Source of the DNA: Apodemus sylvaticus
Lineage: Eukaryota > Chordata > Mammalia > Rodentia > Muridae
DNA length: 64,000 bases
Reading direction: 5' to 3'
Assembly: GCF_947179515.1 (NCBI RefSeq)
Contig: NC_067495.1
Span: forward strand, 139,823,702 to 139,887,701
Both the position numbers and the translations under genes were made by a program. Positions 10,516 to 22,670 of the stretch are shown one piece after another. The first letter of the stretch is position 1, and each line of letters starts with the position of its first letter. The notes beneath the pieces are model-generated. The model searched no databases. It saw nothing but the letters and a program-made list of their open reading frames with translations, and had not been told where the DNA came from.

Positions 10516-11620
10516 CTAGTTCTCACTGGTGTTAGTTGGTCTTGTTGTCACTGACTGGTGCTTCAACCTCCTGTGACCCTGTAAGGCTATTTCCACAGCA
10601 CTGGATAACTGAGTTTCCTCTGGCACAGATTGCTGATGTGCTGCCCACCTCTTGTGTGCTGTTGGAGCCCTGCTGTGTCTTGCCCCAAGCAATGTTATAC
10701 TTGGGTTGTCTCAGTGAACCTGGTGCTCCCTGTGTTTTCTGTCATGGAGCGAGGATGGTGGCGGGGAGTGTCGTGACCACCCTCACCAGCAAGGAATGAC
10801 GCAATGCTGGAAGATCTTCTTCAAGCAGTTTATTCCCAGGGGGATTAAAAAACACAGACAAGGTTCACTCTGCAAGGAGAATGTTCCCCCCCCCCCCCTG
10901 CCTTTACTGAGAAACCAGCAATATATATACTAGAGGCCAGAGAAGGGATCAGGAAAAAACAATTATAGTCATAGGTCAGGCACCTGGGAAGTCCCTACCA
11001 CACTGGGCAGGAAGGCAGGAATCAAGCTAAACCACGGGATGTTTTGCTCTCAAGAAACCTGTGCAAACAGCTCAGCTGGGGGTGTTGAGCCAAGCTCTCT
11101 GGCTCCCAACAGGAGAGTCACTGCAAATGCTGATCACCTTGTAGGGCACAGGATCCATGACCAGCTGACATATAAACAAACCTCTGATCTGCCAAGGACC
11201 TGGGTATAGGCAGACCCTCTGGCGGTTTGCGCCCCCAGGGATCTTAAACTTGGGATATCTCAGTACCTGGTGTTGCCCCTCTGCTCTGTCATGGAGTGAA
11301 GATGGTGGTGGGGAGTCAATCCAAATGCTGATTACCTCTTAGGGCAAGGACCCATGACCAGTTGGCACACAGACAAACCTCTGATCTGCCCAGGTCCTGG
11401 GCACAGGCAGATCCCTGGCAGTTTGCGCCCCCAGAGATCTTAAACTAGGGATATCTCAGTACCTGGTGATGCCCATCTGCTCTTTCATGGAGCAAAGATG
11501 GTGGCGGGGATTTACTCCAAGTGCTGATCACCACATAGGGCACAGGTCCCATGACCAGCTGGCACACAGATGAACCACTGATCTGCCCAGGTCCTAGGAA
11601 TAGGCAGACCCTCTCTTTCC
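10516..11620 (-). promoter_or_regulatory. L1 5'UTR with ~197-bp tandem monomers, interrupted by a solo LTR
   Basis: The tether sequence at 10,516-10,740 precedes tandem units that each contain catggag.(g/a)a(g/a)gatggtgg. The unit points are 10,741, 11,288 and 11,484. The last two are 196 bp apart. The first two are 547 bp apart, or 198 bp once the 343-bp LTR and its 6-bp duplication are removed. Shared phrases include gctgatcacc, catgaccag.tggcacaca and atctgcccaggtcct. The last unit is cut short at about 11,620. Monomers of this kind act as internal L1 promoters. Unit length and sequence differ from the monomers at 6171-6499. Confidence 0.8.
10769..11111 (-). mobile_element. Solo LTR (class II/ERVK-like) inside an L1 monomer
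   Basis: This 343-bp LTR is on the minus strand, from TGTTGGGAGCC (ending 11,111) to ...GGTCACGACA (10,769), so it has TGT...ACA termini. It is flanked by ggggag (10,763-10,768) and ggagag (11,112-11,117). That is a 6-bp target duplication with one change, as expected for ERVK/IAP-related elements. The monomer reads through perfectly when the LTR and one copy are removed. Inside are a TATA-like atatatata (10,921-10,929), a C13 tract (10,886-10,898) and, on the minus strand, an AATAAA polyadenylation signal. Sub-family not assigned. Confidence 0.85.
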
Positions 11621-11639
11621 CCTTTTGTTTTGAAAATAT

Positions 11640-13405
11640 CCTATTTCATTTTTTTTTAATTTTTTTCATGCAGTGTATTTTGGTCATATTTCCCCTCCCC
11701 CAATTCCTCCAAGATCATATAAACAAAACAAAACAAACAAAATCCAAAATATACACAAAACAAAAATAAGACACATGGAAAAACAACATCAAAATGAAAA
11801 TTAAGACAATCAAAACAACAGTAAGATAATGCCAAAACAAAGTAAAATGGGGGAAAAGTACCCAAAATACCACTGAGTTGATTTTTGTCTTGGCCAGGTA
11901 CACCCAGTCATGGGGCTTGGACTGAAGTGTTGTTGAAATACTCAGTGATACTCCATTGAAGAAAATAATAATAATAATTATTATTATTATTTTATTTTTC
12001 TTTGTCAGTGGTTTCCAATTGCATATGGCTTCTTTGTTCGGCAAAGATGAGTTCCTATGTCTGTCTACATGTCCATCTCAGTGCTAGAAACTCATGTAGC
12101 CTGAACCTGTTCAGGTCTTATGTGTACTGTGATAGTCTCTGTGGGTCCATGTGTGCATTAGTCTTGTTGTAATTGAAAAACATTGTTTAGAGCCACCAAT
12201 CATCTCTGACTCTTACAATTTTTTTAATCTCTTGTACATAGACTCTTGAGAGTAAAGGGTTGATAAAGACAAACCTTGTAGCACTGTTTAGTACAGTCTA
12301 TCATTCTCTACAAAATGTGCAGTTGTGAATCTCTTTGTTAATTTCCACATAATGCCTAAAAAGCTTCTATGATGAGAGATGAGTTGATCTACTGATATAA
12401 TAATATGTCACTGGGATTATTTAATTACAATATTTCTGTAGCAGAATGAAACTAGTAAGTTTTCTCATAGATTTGTGACCTATCTAGTTTCAGGTTCTTG
12501 GGTATTTTAACAGTGTCAGGTATGGGTTCCATTGTGGAGTAGGCCTTAAATACAACGAGGAAGTAATTTCTTATAACATTTATGCCTCTATTGCACCATT
12601 ATTTCTAGAGGGCTGTTGAAAATTACAGAATTTGTAGCTCGTGGTATTGATGAATAACTTTCTCCTCCAGTACTATACAGATTACTTTCAAGTACCATGA
12701 ATAATGCTACTCAATGGGTAGTGAAGCTTCTTCTACTACTACTACTAGGACAGTAACTTGACTTTTCTGTGTTCAATGACATAAGTAAGTATTATCTTCA
12801 GTGGTAAAGACTTACCATAAAATTAGGGAAAATAGCTAGTAACCTGTATAATATTCTGTAATGTTTGGCAAATCATATTGGGCCCCTTTGGAAAAATGAC
12901 ACAACAAGACGTAATTAATTACTGGCACAGGAGGTTTTAATTGATGGCATAATATATAAGCTGTCTTCAAGTTCTACCTATTTTTTATAGAGCAGCAATG
13001 AACATAATTGAACACCAAGCATCCTTGTGGTAGGACCAAGCATCCTTTGGGTATGTGCCTAAGAGTATTATTGATGGATCTTGAGGTAGATATATTCTCA
13101 TCGTTTTTGAGGAACTGTCACTGATTTTCCTAGTGGCTGTACAAGTTTACACTCCTACAAGCAGTGCAGGAGATTCCCCTTATACCACATGAGATGTCAC
13201 TTGTGTTATTGATCTTAGTTATTCTGATGGTCACAAGATGAAATTGCAAAGTAATTTCAATTTGCATTTCCCTGATGGCTAAAGATATTGAACATTTTTT
13301 AAGTATCTCTCAGATATTTAAGTTTTCTTTATTTATAACTCTCTATTTAGATCTATACCCTACTTTTATTTGAATTATTTGGCTCCTCTTAGAGTTCAGG
13401 GATTC
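11640..13405 (-). mobile_element. Old L1 (Lx-type): long 3'UTR plus ORF2 C-terminus
   Basis: On the minus strand this ends in the A tail (plus-strand T-rich 11,650-11,668) after a polypurine ggggaggggaaatatgacc-like segment. The long T-rich rodent Lx-type 3'UTR spans 11,670 to about 12,940. At 12,945-13,405 it reaches degenerate ORF2 C-terminal sequence (the aatagggctgc.atgaacat, caatttgcatttccctgatg and tgaacattttttaag landmarks). There are no useful frames. An AT-repeat (aataataataataattatt...) lies at 11,968-11,992. It is much more diverged than the L1s at its left. Confidence 0.72.
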
Positions 13406-13414
13406 CTCTGAAGA

Positions 13415-13880
13415 GGAAGCATAAAGAAAAAAAGAGCCAGAGGGGACAGAGAAGTCTAGGCACACAAGGACCTCTAAATCAACTCAACAAAGTTCATATA
13501 AACATACAGAGGCTGAAGGAGTAAGCACAGAACCTGCTGAGGTTAGCATGTGGTCTCCTGTGCATTACACCTCAGTTTTGGTTTTTATCGGAGTCCTCCC
13601 TGTGTCTCTAATTTGTTTGTGGCTTTGCAGTCTCTTTTTCTATTGCTGATTTTTCTTGTTCAACTTTGATATGATTGTTTCTGTTTAACTTTATTACATA
13701 TTTTATTTTGTAGGTTTTGTTCTTATCTCTTAGAAGTCTGCACTTTTCTAATAAGAGAGAGAAAAGAAATGGATGTGCATAGTTGGGGCAGTTGTGAGGA
13801 TCTGGGGGGGGCAGGGGAGGGAAGAAAACTATAATCAGGATATATTATATGAGAAAATAATTCATTTAAAAAATATCTAA
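13415..13880 (+). mobile_element. Lx-type L1 3'UTR, plus strand, 5'-truncated
   Basis: The sequence runs from gaacctgctgaggttagc through a T-rich middle (ttgttcaactttgatatga, ctcttagaagtctgcactt). A G-rich polypurine segment (13,790-13,830) and ...gaaaataattcatttaaaaaat at the 3' end follow. This order is typical of Lx 3'UTRs. No coding part remains. It abuts the opposite-strand Lx copy at 13,405. Confidence 0.65.
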
Positions 13881-16800
13881 TTGGGGAATTGTCTCCCTTA
13901 TTATTTAGTGATTGTATATTGATTCCTGTTATGTGTATGCATATTTTAGAAGCTTCTATAGTAGTAGGTTTCCAAATGATTATTGAAATGCCAGAGATAT
14001 TTCACTTATCTTTGTGTCCTTGTCCCAAGTTACTGTCCCAATTACCATACTATTTCAACATTTCCTCCATTCGCAGTATCCACATTTCAATGATGCCCAT
14101 GGTACCAAACACAAAATTTTCTAAATTAAAATTTCTGTAATCTAGTAACTTCCATTTAAAATTCACATTATATTAAAAACACACTATATTCATGATAATG
14201 TGTTTCTTTTAATAATGAAGGTAAATGTCCTTAGGGGGACTGAAGCTCTTTTGGACCTAGTGCCTGCCTACCCTACTGGCCTTATTTTATACTTTGATAT
14301 GCATTGGCACATGAATGTCATTCCACAATCATACCCATCCAAATGTTATTTTATAGACATACCTAATCTATTTCAACTTCTTCATCTTTTTTTTTCTGTT
14401 TCCTATACCTAACTTTTTTCCTACTGTAGCTTTTGAGATCTTTATGCAGTGGAACTGAACTGTATGTTTCTTTTTCTGTGCTTTTAAACTGTGAATGAAA
14501 CTCTTATTCTCAATTCCAACCAACATGAATTAATGAATCATCTTAAAACTGCCTTTCCTTTTATGTCTAGTTCAGCAAACTACTATATGCTATGAAATTT
14601 AACCTTTTAGAATCTACCATAATGTTTTTCCTTTCACCTCCATTTACTTTGCCTTTTACTCCAGATTCACCCACACCTAGCAACAGTCACCTAACTGGGC
14701 CTCTAGACTTCCCATTCTATACTAGCACTTCCTTGTCCTATATATTAGGGAGCAGTAGGTATAATACTTCAAAGAAACCTGAAAGTATCATCTACAGAGC
14801 AGCTGGGATCAAAGCATCTGCACTTCAAAGATCTTTGGCTTCATCAAATGCAACCAAGAATGTAGGCAGCAATCTTTCCAGTACTTTTATTATGACAGAC
14901 CTTGCCCCCCTTACTGTGGGAAGTTTGCAAGTGTATTCATTTTGCTATCACTCTGATTCAGTACATCATTTAGTATTTGGGATTGACAAAAAGGAATGAA
15001 ACATCTACAGAGTATACACTATTATCACAGTTACAAAAAAAGGCTCCTTGATGTGATTTGAATTACAGAAGGAAATAAAAAAGTAGATGGAAAGAAGACA
15101 TAGTAAAGTCAACAGATCCATAGAAAATTTAAACTGTTGTGTGGAGAGTCAGAACATTGCTGTTACTATTATAGTTTTATATTTGTTTATCACTGTTAGT
15201 TCCTGAACCTAAATAATTCTATATCTTTAAGCACATAATTCAGCCTCTTTAAAGGTAGTTCCCTACATATAAAATTGAGACAGTACTAAAATCTTTCTCT
15301 TAACATTTTTCTGATCCTTAATTGTGGTAAAATAAATAACACCCAATTGGCCACATAGTACAGAAAAATTATGTATCATTCACAAATTACTTATCACCCA
15401 TCTCCTTGGAAGTTGTTTTTGGGTTTCGTTTTCCTCTCCCTCAACCTCTCTAGCAAATTAGAGTCAACAGTGAGAGATGACCAGGCCATCAGACACAATA
15501 TGCTTCTAATTTGTACACTCGTGAAACAGTGGCAATATATCAATATATCAGCTGGAAAACTAGTTTAATTAATTGGCTTCTGTGAGCAGTAGTTGCTGTA
15601 GTAGATGAGAATTTCTTAGGATACCGATATACATGGTTAAGCAATCAAGCACTTTGTTCAGGAACAGAGGAGATGGCAGTTCCTGCTGTAATGAATGGTT
15701 TGGCATGGCTTATTAAGGCCCTTGGGATTCCCAGGAGCCCAACATCTAATACTTTGTACCTCACCACATGCCTGCAGACTGTTAACAAATCTGTAATTTC
15801 CTCCAAATTATCCAGAGGATAGAAAATCAGTGATGCAATATTGAAAGATTTTGTTGTAAAGATCTTACATTGGGTTTTTTCCACTGCTATTGTTCAATGA
15901 CTGCAAGGTTTCTCTCAGGCTGATTTGTAAAATGATTTCCATGATTAATGAGTGTGTAAGACAAGATAGCCACAAGGAAGGATGGAAAAGAAAATAGAAA
16001 GCTACTGGAGTGGAAATTCCCAGGAGGTATGGCGGAGAGAAGTGGTAAATTTGAGTGAGAGGCTGTAGGGAATAGTAAATTAACTCTGAAAGGAGAATGA
16101 AGGGCTAAATTTCAGAAGAGAAAACAGAAAACAAAACCAGAAGGACATCAGACATAGCACTAGGTCTGCTAATCCCCTATTACTCAAGATAAATATCAGA
16201 AGCTCAGATAAACTTCTCAGCAGAATTTTCAGAACCAAAAGAAAGCTACTGTTTTAAGGACCCACTTTGATACCAGAAGGAAGGCCAATCAGATAGAATT
16301 TTCTATAGCAACAAAACCAATAATCTCCAAGATAAAATATGTAATGCAAAATATTATATTATTTATTTCTCTGAAGAATAGACTCACACAATTGCCAAGA
16401 TGGACAGGGTGAAAATTTGTACAACTGAATAGCTGGAAGCATAAGAAAGATAGATAAGTCTCTGTGCTAAAATGTTGTGATAGAATTTCTTCTTCAAAAA
16501 ATCCCCTCAATTTTTGCTATTAGTACCTACAACTGATTACATAAAGTGTATTCATATTATTGAAGGTATGCTTTACTTACAATCAACTCCTTATACATGT
16601 TAATAATACTGCTAAATTACTTTTATAGTATTGTCTAGATGCATATTTGAACAATGAGCTGAAAACATCATCAATTTAAAGTATTTAACGAGCACACAAG
16701 GGACACTTTATTAAGACATTGAAAAAATATGCCAAGTGAATCATGATGATGGAAATACAGATACAGAGTGGAATTTGAAAAATGATGTCTCCAAAAGAGC

Positions 16801-17500
16801 CTTAAAGGAACACTTGGAGAAAGCATCTAAATAAAATAACTAACTTAAAATACAATAGGTTTATTTCAGTGAATATTTATGTTATAGTGAAAGTTTATAT
16901 AAATATCTCACTTAAGAGTCAACAAATATTCACCCACAACTCAATGAAGTAGCGAACAAAATATCTTCTTTTCAAGCAAAATGGGAAACATGACTTATTT
17001 GACCATTTTTCTAGAATGAAATATTTTATAAATGACAAATTTTGTCTGTACTACCTGTCTGATTATATGCATATTTTACTCATTTTGAAGATTCGAGAGC
17101 AACAACAACAACAACAAAAGATGATCAGCATTTCAGAAATAATAGTGGTAATAACAAATGTATGGACAATTATTTTACACTTAGTATATTATTGAAATTA
17201 TTTTAAATATTTGATATAATCTGTACCATTAGAGATAAGGAACTAGGAAATGTATCTTATCCCCATAGTCAGTAATAAGAATGTTTGGTACAATATGTTA
17301 CATGAGGGCCACCAATCCCTTTATGAATCAAAAACTTTTGTCTGTGTTTGATGACAGATACTTTAGTCTTAAGGTTTTGTATATTAGAAAATTAAATCCT
17401 ACATATTTCACTACAATGGCAACATGACCATACTGAGCATCACAGGTCCTTATTGCTAACCTCTGTCCAATCACTATATATTTCATGTAGAGAAACCTGT
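13881..17500. other. AT-rich DNA without a recognised gene or element
   Basis: I see no coherent gene here. The longest ORF (14,592-14,999, 135 codons) has no family resemblance I recognise and no Kozak, splice or composition support. A minus-strand ORF of 79 codons (15,645-15,884) could be a fragment of an old repeat or processed copy but matches nothing I know. A short (CAA)n lies at 17,100-17,118. I assume it is old, unconstrained sequence. Confidence 0.6.
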
Positions 17501-17575
17501 CTTAGTTAAGGTTTCTCTATTCCTGTGGTAAAACACCAGATCCAGAAGAAATGCGAGTAATAAAGGGTTATTTTT
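17500..17575 (+). repeat. Fragment of a rodent medium-reiterated repeat
   Basis: The terminus tcttagttaaggtttctct, followed by attcctgtggtaaaacacca, matches the end shared with the copies at 28,958-29,345, 29,975-30,850 and (reverse-complemented) 46,945-46,970. It is cut short by the T-rich 3' end of the next L1. I do not assign a database family name. Confidence 0.6.
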
Positions 17576-17788
17576 ATTGTTGTTTGTTGTTTGGTTTTGT
17601 TTGTTTTGTGTTTGTATTTTTTTAGATTGGGTTTTGTTTTGTTTATATTTTTATTAGATATATTCATTATTTACATTTCAAATGATTTCCTCTTTCCTAG
17701 TGCCCCCCCCATGAAAGTACCATAATCCATCTCCCATCCCCCTGTTCTTGAATCAACCCTCTGCCGCTTCCCTGTCCTGGCATTCCTG

Positions 17789-17812
17789 CATAGAATGCAC
17801 ATGCATTCTATG
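17789..17812. repeat. Near-perfect palindrome in L1 3'UTR
   Basis: Two 11-nt arms, catagaatgca and tgcattctatg, are separated by 2 nt. They are flanked by a short direct repeat, tcctgcatag, at 17,784-17,793 and 17,813-17,822. The pair looks like a local foldback or duplication inside the L1 3'UTR. Confidence 0.85.
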
Positions 17813-19378
17813 TCCTGCATAGAGCCTTCCCAGGACCAGAAGCCTCTCCTCCCTTTGATGTCCAACAAGGCCATCCTCTGCTGCCTATGCATCTGGAGCC
17901 ATGAACAACACTGGTTGATGATTTTTTTCCCTGGGAGCTCTGGGGTTACTGGGTGGCTCATGTCATTGTTCCTCCTATAGCACTGCAAACCCCTTCAGCT
18001 CCTTGGCTCTTTTCTCTAGCTCCTCCATTGGGGGCCCTGTGCTCAGTTCAATGGTTGGCTGAGAGTGTCCCCCTCTGTATTTGTAATGCACTAGGAGAGC
18101 CTCCCAGGTGACAGCTATATCTGGTTCCAGTCAGCATGTAATTGTGGACATCTATAATAGTGTCTGGGTTTTCTAACTGTATATGGGATGGATTACTAGG
18201 TAGGGTAGTCTCTGGATGGTCTTTGCCTCAGATGTTGCTCCACATTTTTTCTCTGTATCTCCTTCTGTGGATATTTTGTTCCCCCTTCTAAGAAGGACCA
18301 GAGTATCCATACTTTGTTCTTCTTTCTTCTTGGGGATCATTTGATATGTGAATTGTGTCTTGGGTATTCCAAGCTTCTGGGCTAATATCCACTTACCAGT
18401 GAGTGCATACCATGTGTGTTCTTTTATTATTCTGTTATGTCATTTAGATATTTTCCAGTTCCACCCATTTTCCCAAGAATTTCATGAATTCATTGTTTTT
18501 TAAAAACTGAGTAGTATTTCATTGTGTAAATATGCTACATTTTCTGTATCCATTCCTTTGCTGAGGTATATCTGGGTTCTTTACAGCTTCTGGCTATTAT
18601 AAATAGGGCTGCTATGAACATACAGGAGCATGTGTCCTTATTGCATGCTGGGGAATCCTCTGGGTATATGTTCAGGAGTTATATAGCAGGGTCCTCTGGT
18701 AGTATTATGCCCAGTTTTCTGAGGAGCAGCCAGACTGATTTCCAGAGTGTTTGTACCAGTGCGCAATAACACCAGCAGTGGAGGAGTGTTCCTCTTTCTT
18801 CACATCCTCTCCAGAACCTGCTTTCTCCTGAGTTTTTTATCTTAGCCATTCTGACTGGTGTGAGGTGAAATCTCAGGGTTGTTTTCATTTGCATTTCCCT
18901 GATTACTAAGGATGCTGAACATTTCATTACGTGCTTCTAAGCCATTCAATATTCCTCAGGTGAACATTCTTTGTTTAGCTCTGTACCCCATTTTTGATAG
19001 GGTTATTTGGATCTCTGGAGTCTACCTTTTTGAGTTCTTTGTATATATTGGACATTAGCCTGCCCTTGGATATAGGATTGGTAAAGATCTTTTCCCAATG
19101 TGTTGGTTGCTGTTTTGTCCTATTGAGAGTATCTGTTACCATACAGAAGCTTTGTAATTTTATGAGGTCTCATCTGTCATAAGCTATTGGTGTTTTGTTC
19201 AGGAAAATTTCCCCTGTGCCCATGTGGTCAAGGCTCTTCCCCACTTTCCTTTCTATTACTTTCAGTGTGCCTGGTTTTATGTGGAGTTGGACTTGTGCTT
19301 TGTACAAGGAGATAAGAATGGATCCATTTGCATTCTTCTGCATGCTAACTGCCAGTTGAACCAGCACATCTGTTGAAA

Positions 19379-19810
19379 ACAGAGGGAGATACTCTCAGCC
19401 AACCATTGAGCTGAGCACAGGAACGCCAATGAAGGAGCTAGAGAAAGGACACAAGGAGCTGAAGGGCTTTGCAGAGCCATAGGAAGAACAACAATATGAA
19501 CCACCCAGTAACCCCAGAGCTCCCAGGGACTAAATCCTCAAACAAAGAGTACACATAGAGGGACCCATGGCTCCAGATGCATATGCAACAGAGGATGGCC
19601 TTGTTGGCCATCAAAGGGGGACGTGGCCCTTGGCCCTGAGAAGGCTAGATGCCCCAGTAAAAAGGGAATGCCAGGACAAGGAAGTGGATGTAGGTGGATT
19701 GGTGAGCAGGGGATGGGGGATGGCTTAGGGGATTGTAGGGGTGGGGGACCAAAAAAGGGGACAACTTTTGAAATGTAAATAAAGAATATATCTAATGAAA
19801 AAATAAGTAT
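19379..19810 (+). mobile_element. L1 3'UTR, plus strand, inserted in a minus-strand L1
   Basis: The 5'-truncated L1 starts in mid-3'UTR (gagatactctcagccaacc) and runs through a polypurine region to aaatgtaaataaagaatat and an A-rich tail. Possible 7-bp duplication ttgaaaa at 19,372-19,378 and 19,811-19,818. Its sequence differs clearly from the antiparallel 3'UTR at 17,660-18,085 (for example gtaggggtgggggaccaaaa), so it came from another L1 and is not a mirror copy. Confidence 0.75.
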
Positions 19811-19840
19811 TTGAAAAAATAGCTGTACTTTTTTTATTTT

Positions 19841-21510
19841 TGATATTTTTTATTTTTCTTTTATTTTCTCTCCATCAGAAACAAGGTGATGCACTAAAAT
19901 TCAAGAATTTATTAAAAATAGAGGGGAAACTAGGAAAAATTCTTCATTTTCTGAGCACTCCAATCATCATTTTTACTTTATTTCTAATACAAAAATTGGT
20001 TTCTATTGACAGGCAATTTATTCTAATCATTATTACTGTAATCTTAATTGTTGCTTATCTCAAATCTTTAAGAATTCTTCAATATCTCTGCTTTCATATC
20101 ATTATTGAACAAAAATTAATCAGTACCTAAACTGTTAATATGACTTGCCTTAGGTTTAAATTGTAGTTGGAAAGTATAATATTTTGGATCAGTTATCAAA
20201 ACCAATGTTGTTATGTTAATTAATATATTGATTGTTATCTAAAGTTATCAGGTTAGAGAGGAAAGAGGATTACTATACTATGGCTTTAGAAGTACACCCT
20301 TGAAAGTCGTCTTCACCATGTAAAAAATATAATATCTTTTTATTTAGACAATAAGGTGTCTGGAAGAGAAATGTGACTTTTTTGATTTGGTCTCATATCT
20401 ATAAGGTGGTACCTTGCTGTCATTATAACAATACAAAATAAAGGTTGTTCCTCAGCAATTGATCCAAAAAGCCTTAAATATATACTGTTGCTAGAAAATT
20501 TTAATTTGGTGGCAACACAACTGCAAGTCTGAAAAGGTTTCAGAGTAATCATGTTCTTTTCAAAAGTATTTCACTGCATTTTTAATATATAGTATTTTTT
20601 CAGTGCAGAGGCACACTTGTGCTATTATCAGATTTTAATTTATCTCCTGAATGTTCTTAGAAATTTATGAGTGAATAAAAATGAAAATAAAATATTTCTC
20701 TGTGATGTCATGTGGCATTCAGCCAAATTCAAGTCCTGGAGAAAAATGTCTCTACTCTGCATACAACCAAACATTTAGAGAAAGACAATTCTCAATAATA
20801 TGAATTATGTTCATACCATTCTCGAATTTCATCTTTTTTCAACAAAGCAACACAATAATTTGAGGATGCCAGAGGAATGCAAATTATTCTATCAATTTGT
20901 CTATGCCCAATTGTATGCCTCTGTAAGTAAAGGGGCGCTTGAACAGCCTAACACATAGTATGCTGGAGGACAAATTACCTAAAAATTGACTTTTGCCTAA
21001 TAAGATTTTAAGTTGCCAGCTACAGATAACTCTGCCACTCTGCCACTTCAGGAAGGCCTAATTGCTTCTAAAACTAAACAATACCTGTGCTTATTTTTAC
21101 TTTTAATGGCCTTCATACTTCTGAAATTGTTCCTTTCATAGGAAAGTAATTTAACCCAAATCATTGTAATAAGTTGGCTATATGACCTTACGTGTATCAT
21201 ACATCTTAAGTGAAAAAAATAATGATATCTAAATTGTGTATAACATACTATTTCAAATGGCTGAGTGATCACAAGTACAGTGATGAGGTTTAGAGACAAT
21301 AGCTTGGTGTGCTTAATCTTAAGGAATGGAAATTTTATGAAGTTGTCATTTTTATCATCTTTCAGGGTTTTGAATTTTACTTAAGCATTCACGACTATTA
21401 TGATTTTTAATGAGAAAAAAGCCTCAGCATCTAAAATTAGTCAATTGGAAACACTACTCCATACTACTAACTTTTATTTCCAAAAGTTGCTTAAATATTG
21501 AAAATTGCTA
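19841..21510. other. AT-rich DNA, nothing recognised
   Basis: There is no gene or named repeat that I can support. ORFs are short and AT-driven. Confidence 0.55.
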
Positions 21511-21670
21511 GCCTTGAACAGGAATGGTGGTAACCAGCTTTAATCTTAGCACTTGTGAAGAAGAATCACTCAGATATCTGTGAGTTCAAAGCCAGGCTGG
21601 CCTACACAGTGAGTTCCAGGACAGCCAGGGTTACATGTTGAGACAATGTCTTAAAATTACATAAAACAAA
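21511..21670 (+). mobile_element. Old B1 SINE
   Basis: Degenerate B1 on the plus strand: gccttgaacaggaatggtgg in place of gccgggcatggtggc, then tttaatcttagcac, tgtgagttcaaagccaggct and gagttccaggacagccaggg, ending in an A-rich tail. It is much more diverged than the B1 at 22.7 kb. Confidence 0.85.
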
Positions 21671-22301
21671 ATGCCAGGTTTTTACCCTTATTAAATAAAC
21701 TATAAGGAGTCTTTATTATTTCCTGTCTTGGAAATGTCACAATAACTTACACAGCCTTCTTAGTCCTGAAAGTAATTCTGGCATGGTTTGAAATATTTCC
21801 ACAATATAAAATACATTTAATAAATGGGTAGCAAATGATGAATGCTAGGAATAATAAAGATACTAATTCCTCAGATTTTATTGTTATATGTTGTGCACAT
21901 GTATTGAATTATCATATTAAATCCTCAAATAAAAATGGCAAGTGTTAATTATAACTAAAACATAAAACTATATAGAAGAACAATTCCTTTGATATTTCAT
22001 TGATGTATAATAAGATTGGGCATTACAAATACTTCCAGGGTAGAGGAAGGCAGTAGGAATTAGTTACTCAGAAGCTATAAAGAATGATAAGACAGTATTG
22101 AGAGTCCAGCAGGATTCAAACCAATCCCTGCATGCTATCTTTGTGCAGTATGATCTTGGGCATTATAGGTTTTAGTCTCAACCTGTTAAAATAGAATTTC
22201 TAGAGGTTAGATCCAGAAATCTACAATTAAAAATAATCTTGGTCATTTTAGCATATATCAAAAATTGACAAATCAACAATAAAGATTCAAAAATGTAGAA
22301 G

Positions 22302-22500
22302 TGTGGGCTAGAAAGATTGCTCAGCTCCGTGGTTAAGATCATTGGCTACTCTTACAAAGGTCCCAAATTCAACTATCAACACCTACATGGTGGCTGACAA
22401 CCACCCATAACTGTAGTCCCACAGAATCCCTTGCTACCTTCTGATGACATACATGCAGAGAGAATATACATATAAATAAAATAAATAAATATTTAAAAAT
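22302..22500 (+). mobile_element. B2 SINE
   Basis: tRNA-derived SINE: gggctagaaagattgctcag (A-box region), ggtcccaaattcaactatc (B-box region), acatggtggctgacaaccac, then an AT-rich tail (aataaaataaataaat). An imperfect target duplication aaaatgtagaa / aaaatatagaa flanks it (22,291-22,301 and about 22,496-22,506). Confidence 0.9.
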
Positions 22501-22670
22501 ATAGAAATGTTTATTACTACAGGATGTATAAGTTCAGTATCTAATATCTTATTCTACAAGAAATATGTAAAACTACTTTAGAGTTCTCACTTATTGTTAT
22601 CCTAATTTTTGAATTTATTAGAGACATTAGAAAAGGAAGAGAGGAAAAGTCTATGTCAAGTGAGTTAGTA

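Larger units (their letters stand above)
17655..19840 (-). mobile_element. 5'-truncated L1, minus strand, interrupted by an opposite-strand L1
   Basis: The T-rich 3' end (17,577-17,660) leads into a mouse-type 3'UTR (17,660-18,390) and then ORF2 from its end (near 18,395) back to the GSTGSQHAEE-type region at 19,375. The C-terminal motif text (KCSASLVIREMQ..TLRFHLTPVRM) is at 18,930-18,850. A plus-strand L1 3'UTR starts at 19,379. After it, 19,811-19,840 (ttgaaaaaatagctgtacttttttt) resembles the next ORF2 text, so the element may resume briefly before its own truncation point. Frames are broken. Confidence 0.82.

Noticed and set aside
14592..14999. 135-codon plus-strand ORF as a possible gene
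   Set aside because: No domain, signal or family resemblance, and no splice or promoter evidence. A length like this is expected by chance in 64 kb.
15645..15884. 79-codon minus-strand ORF as a processed pseudogene
   Set aside because: I recognise no parent protein and see no poly(A) or duplication. Left as unexplained sequence.
17655..19810. Reading 17,655-19,810 as one twin-primed L1
   Set aside because: Both arms have their own 3' end and tail, and their 3'UTR sequences differ too much. Two insertions fit better.
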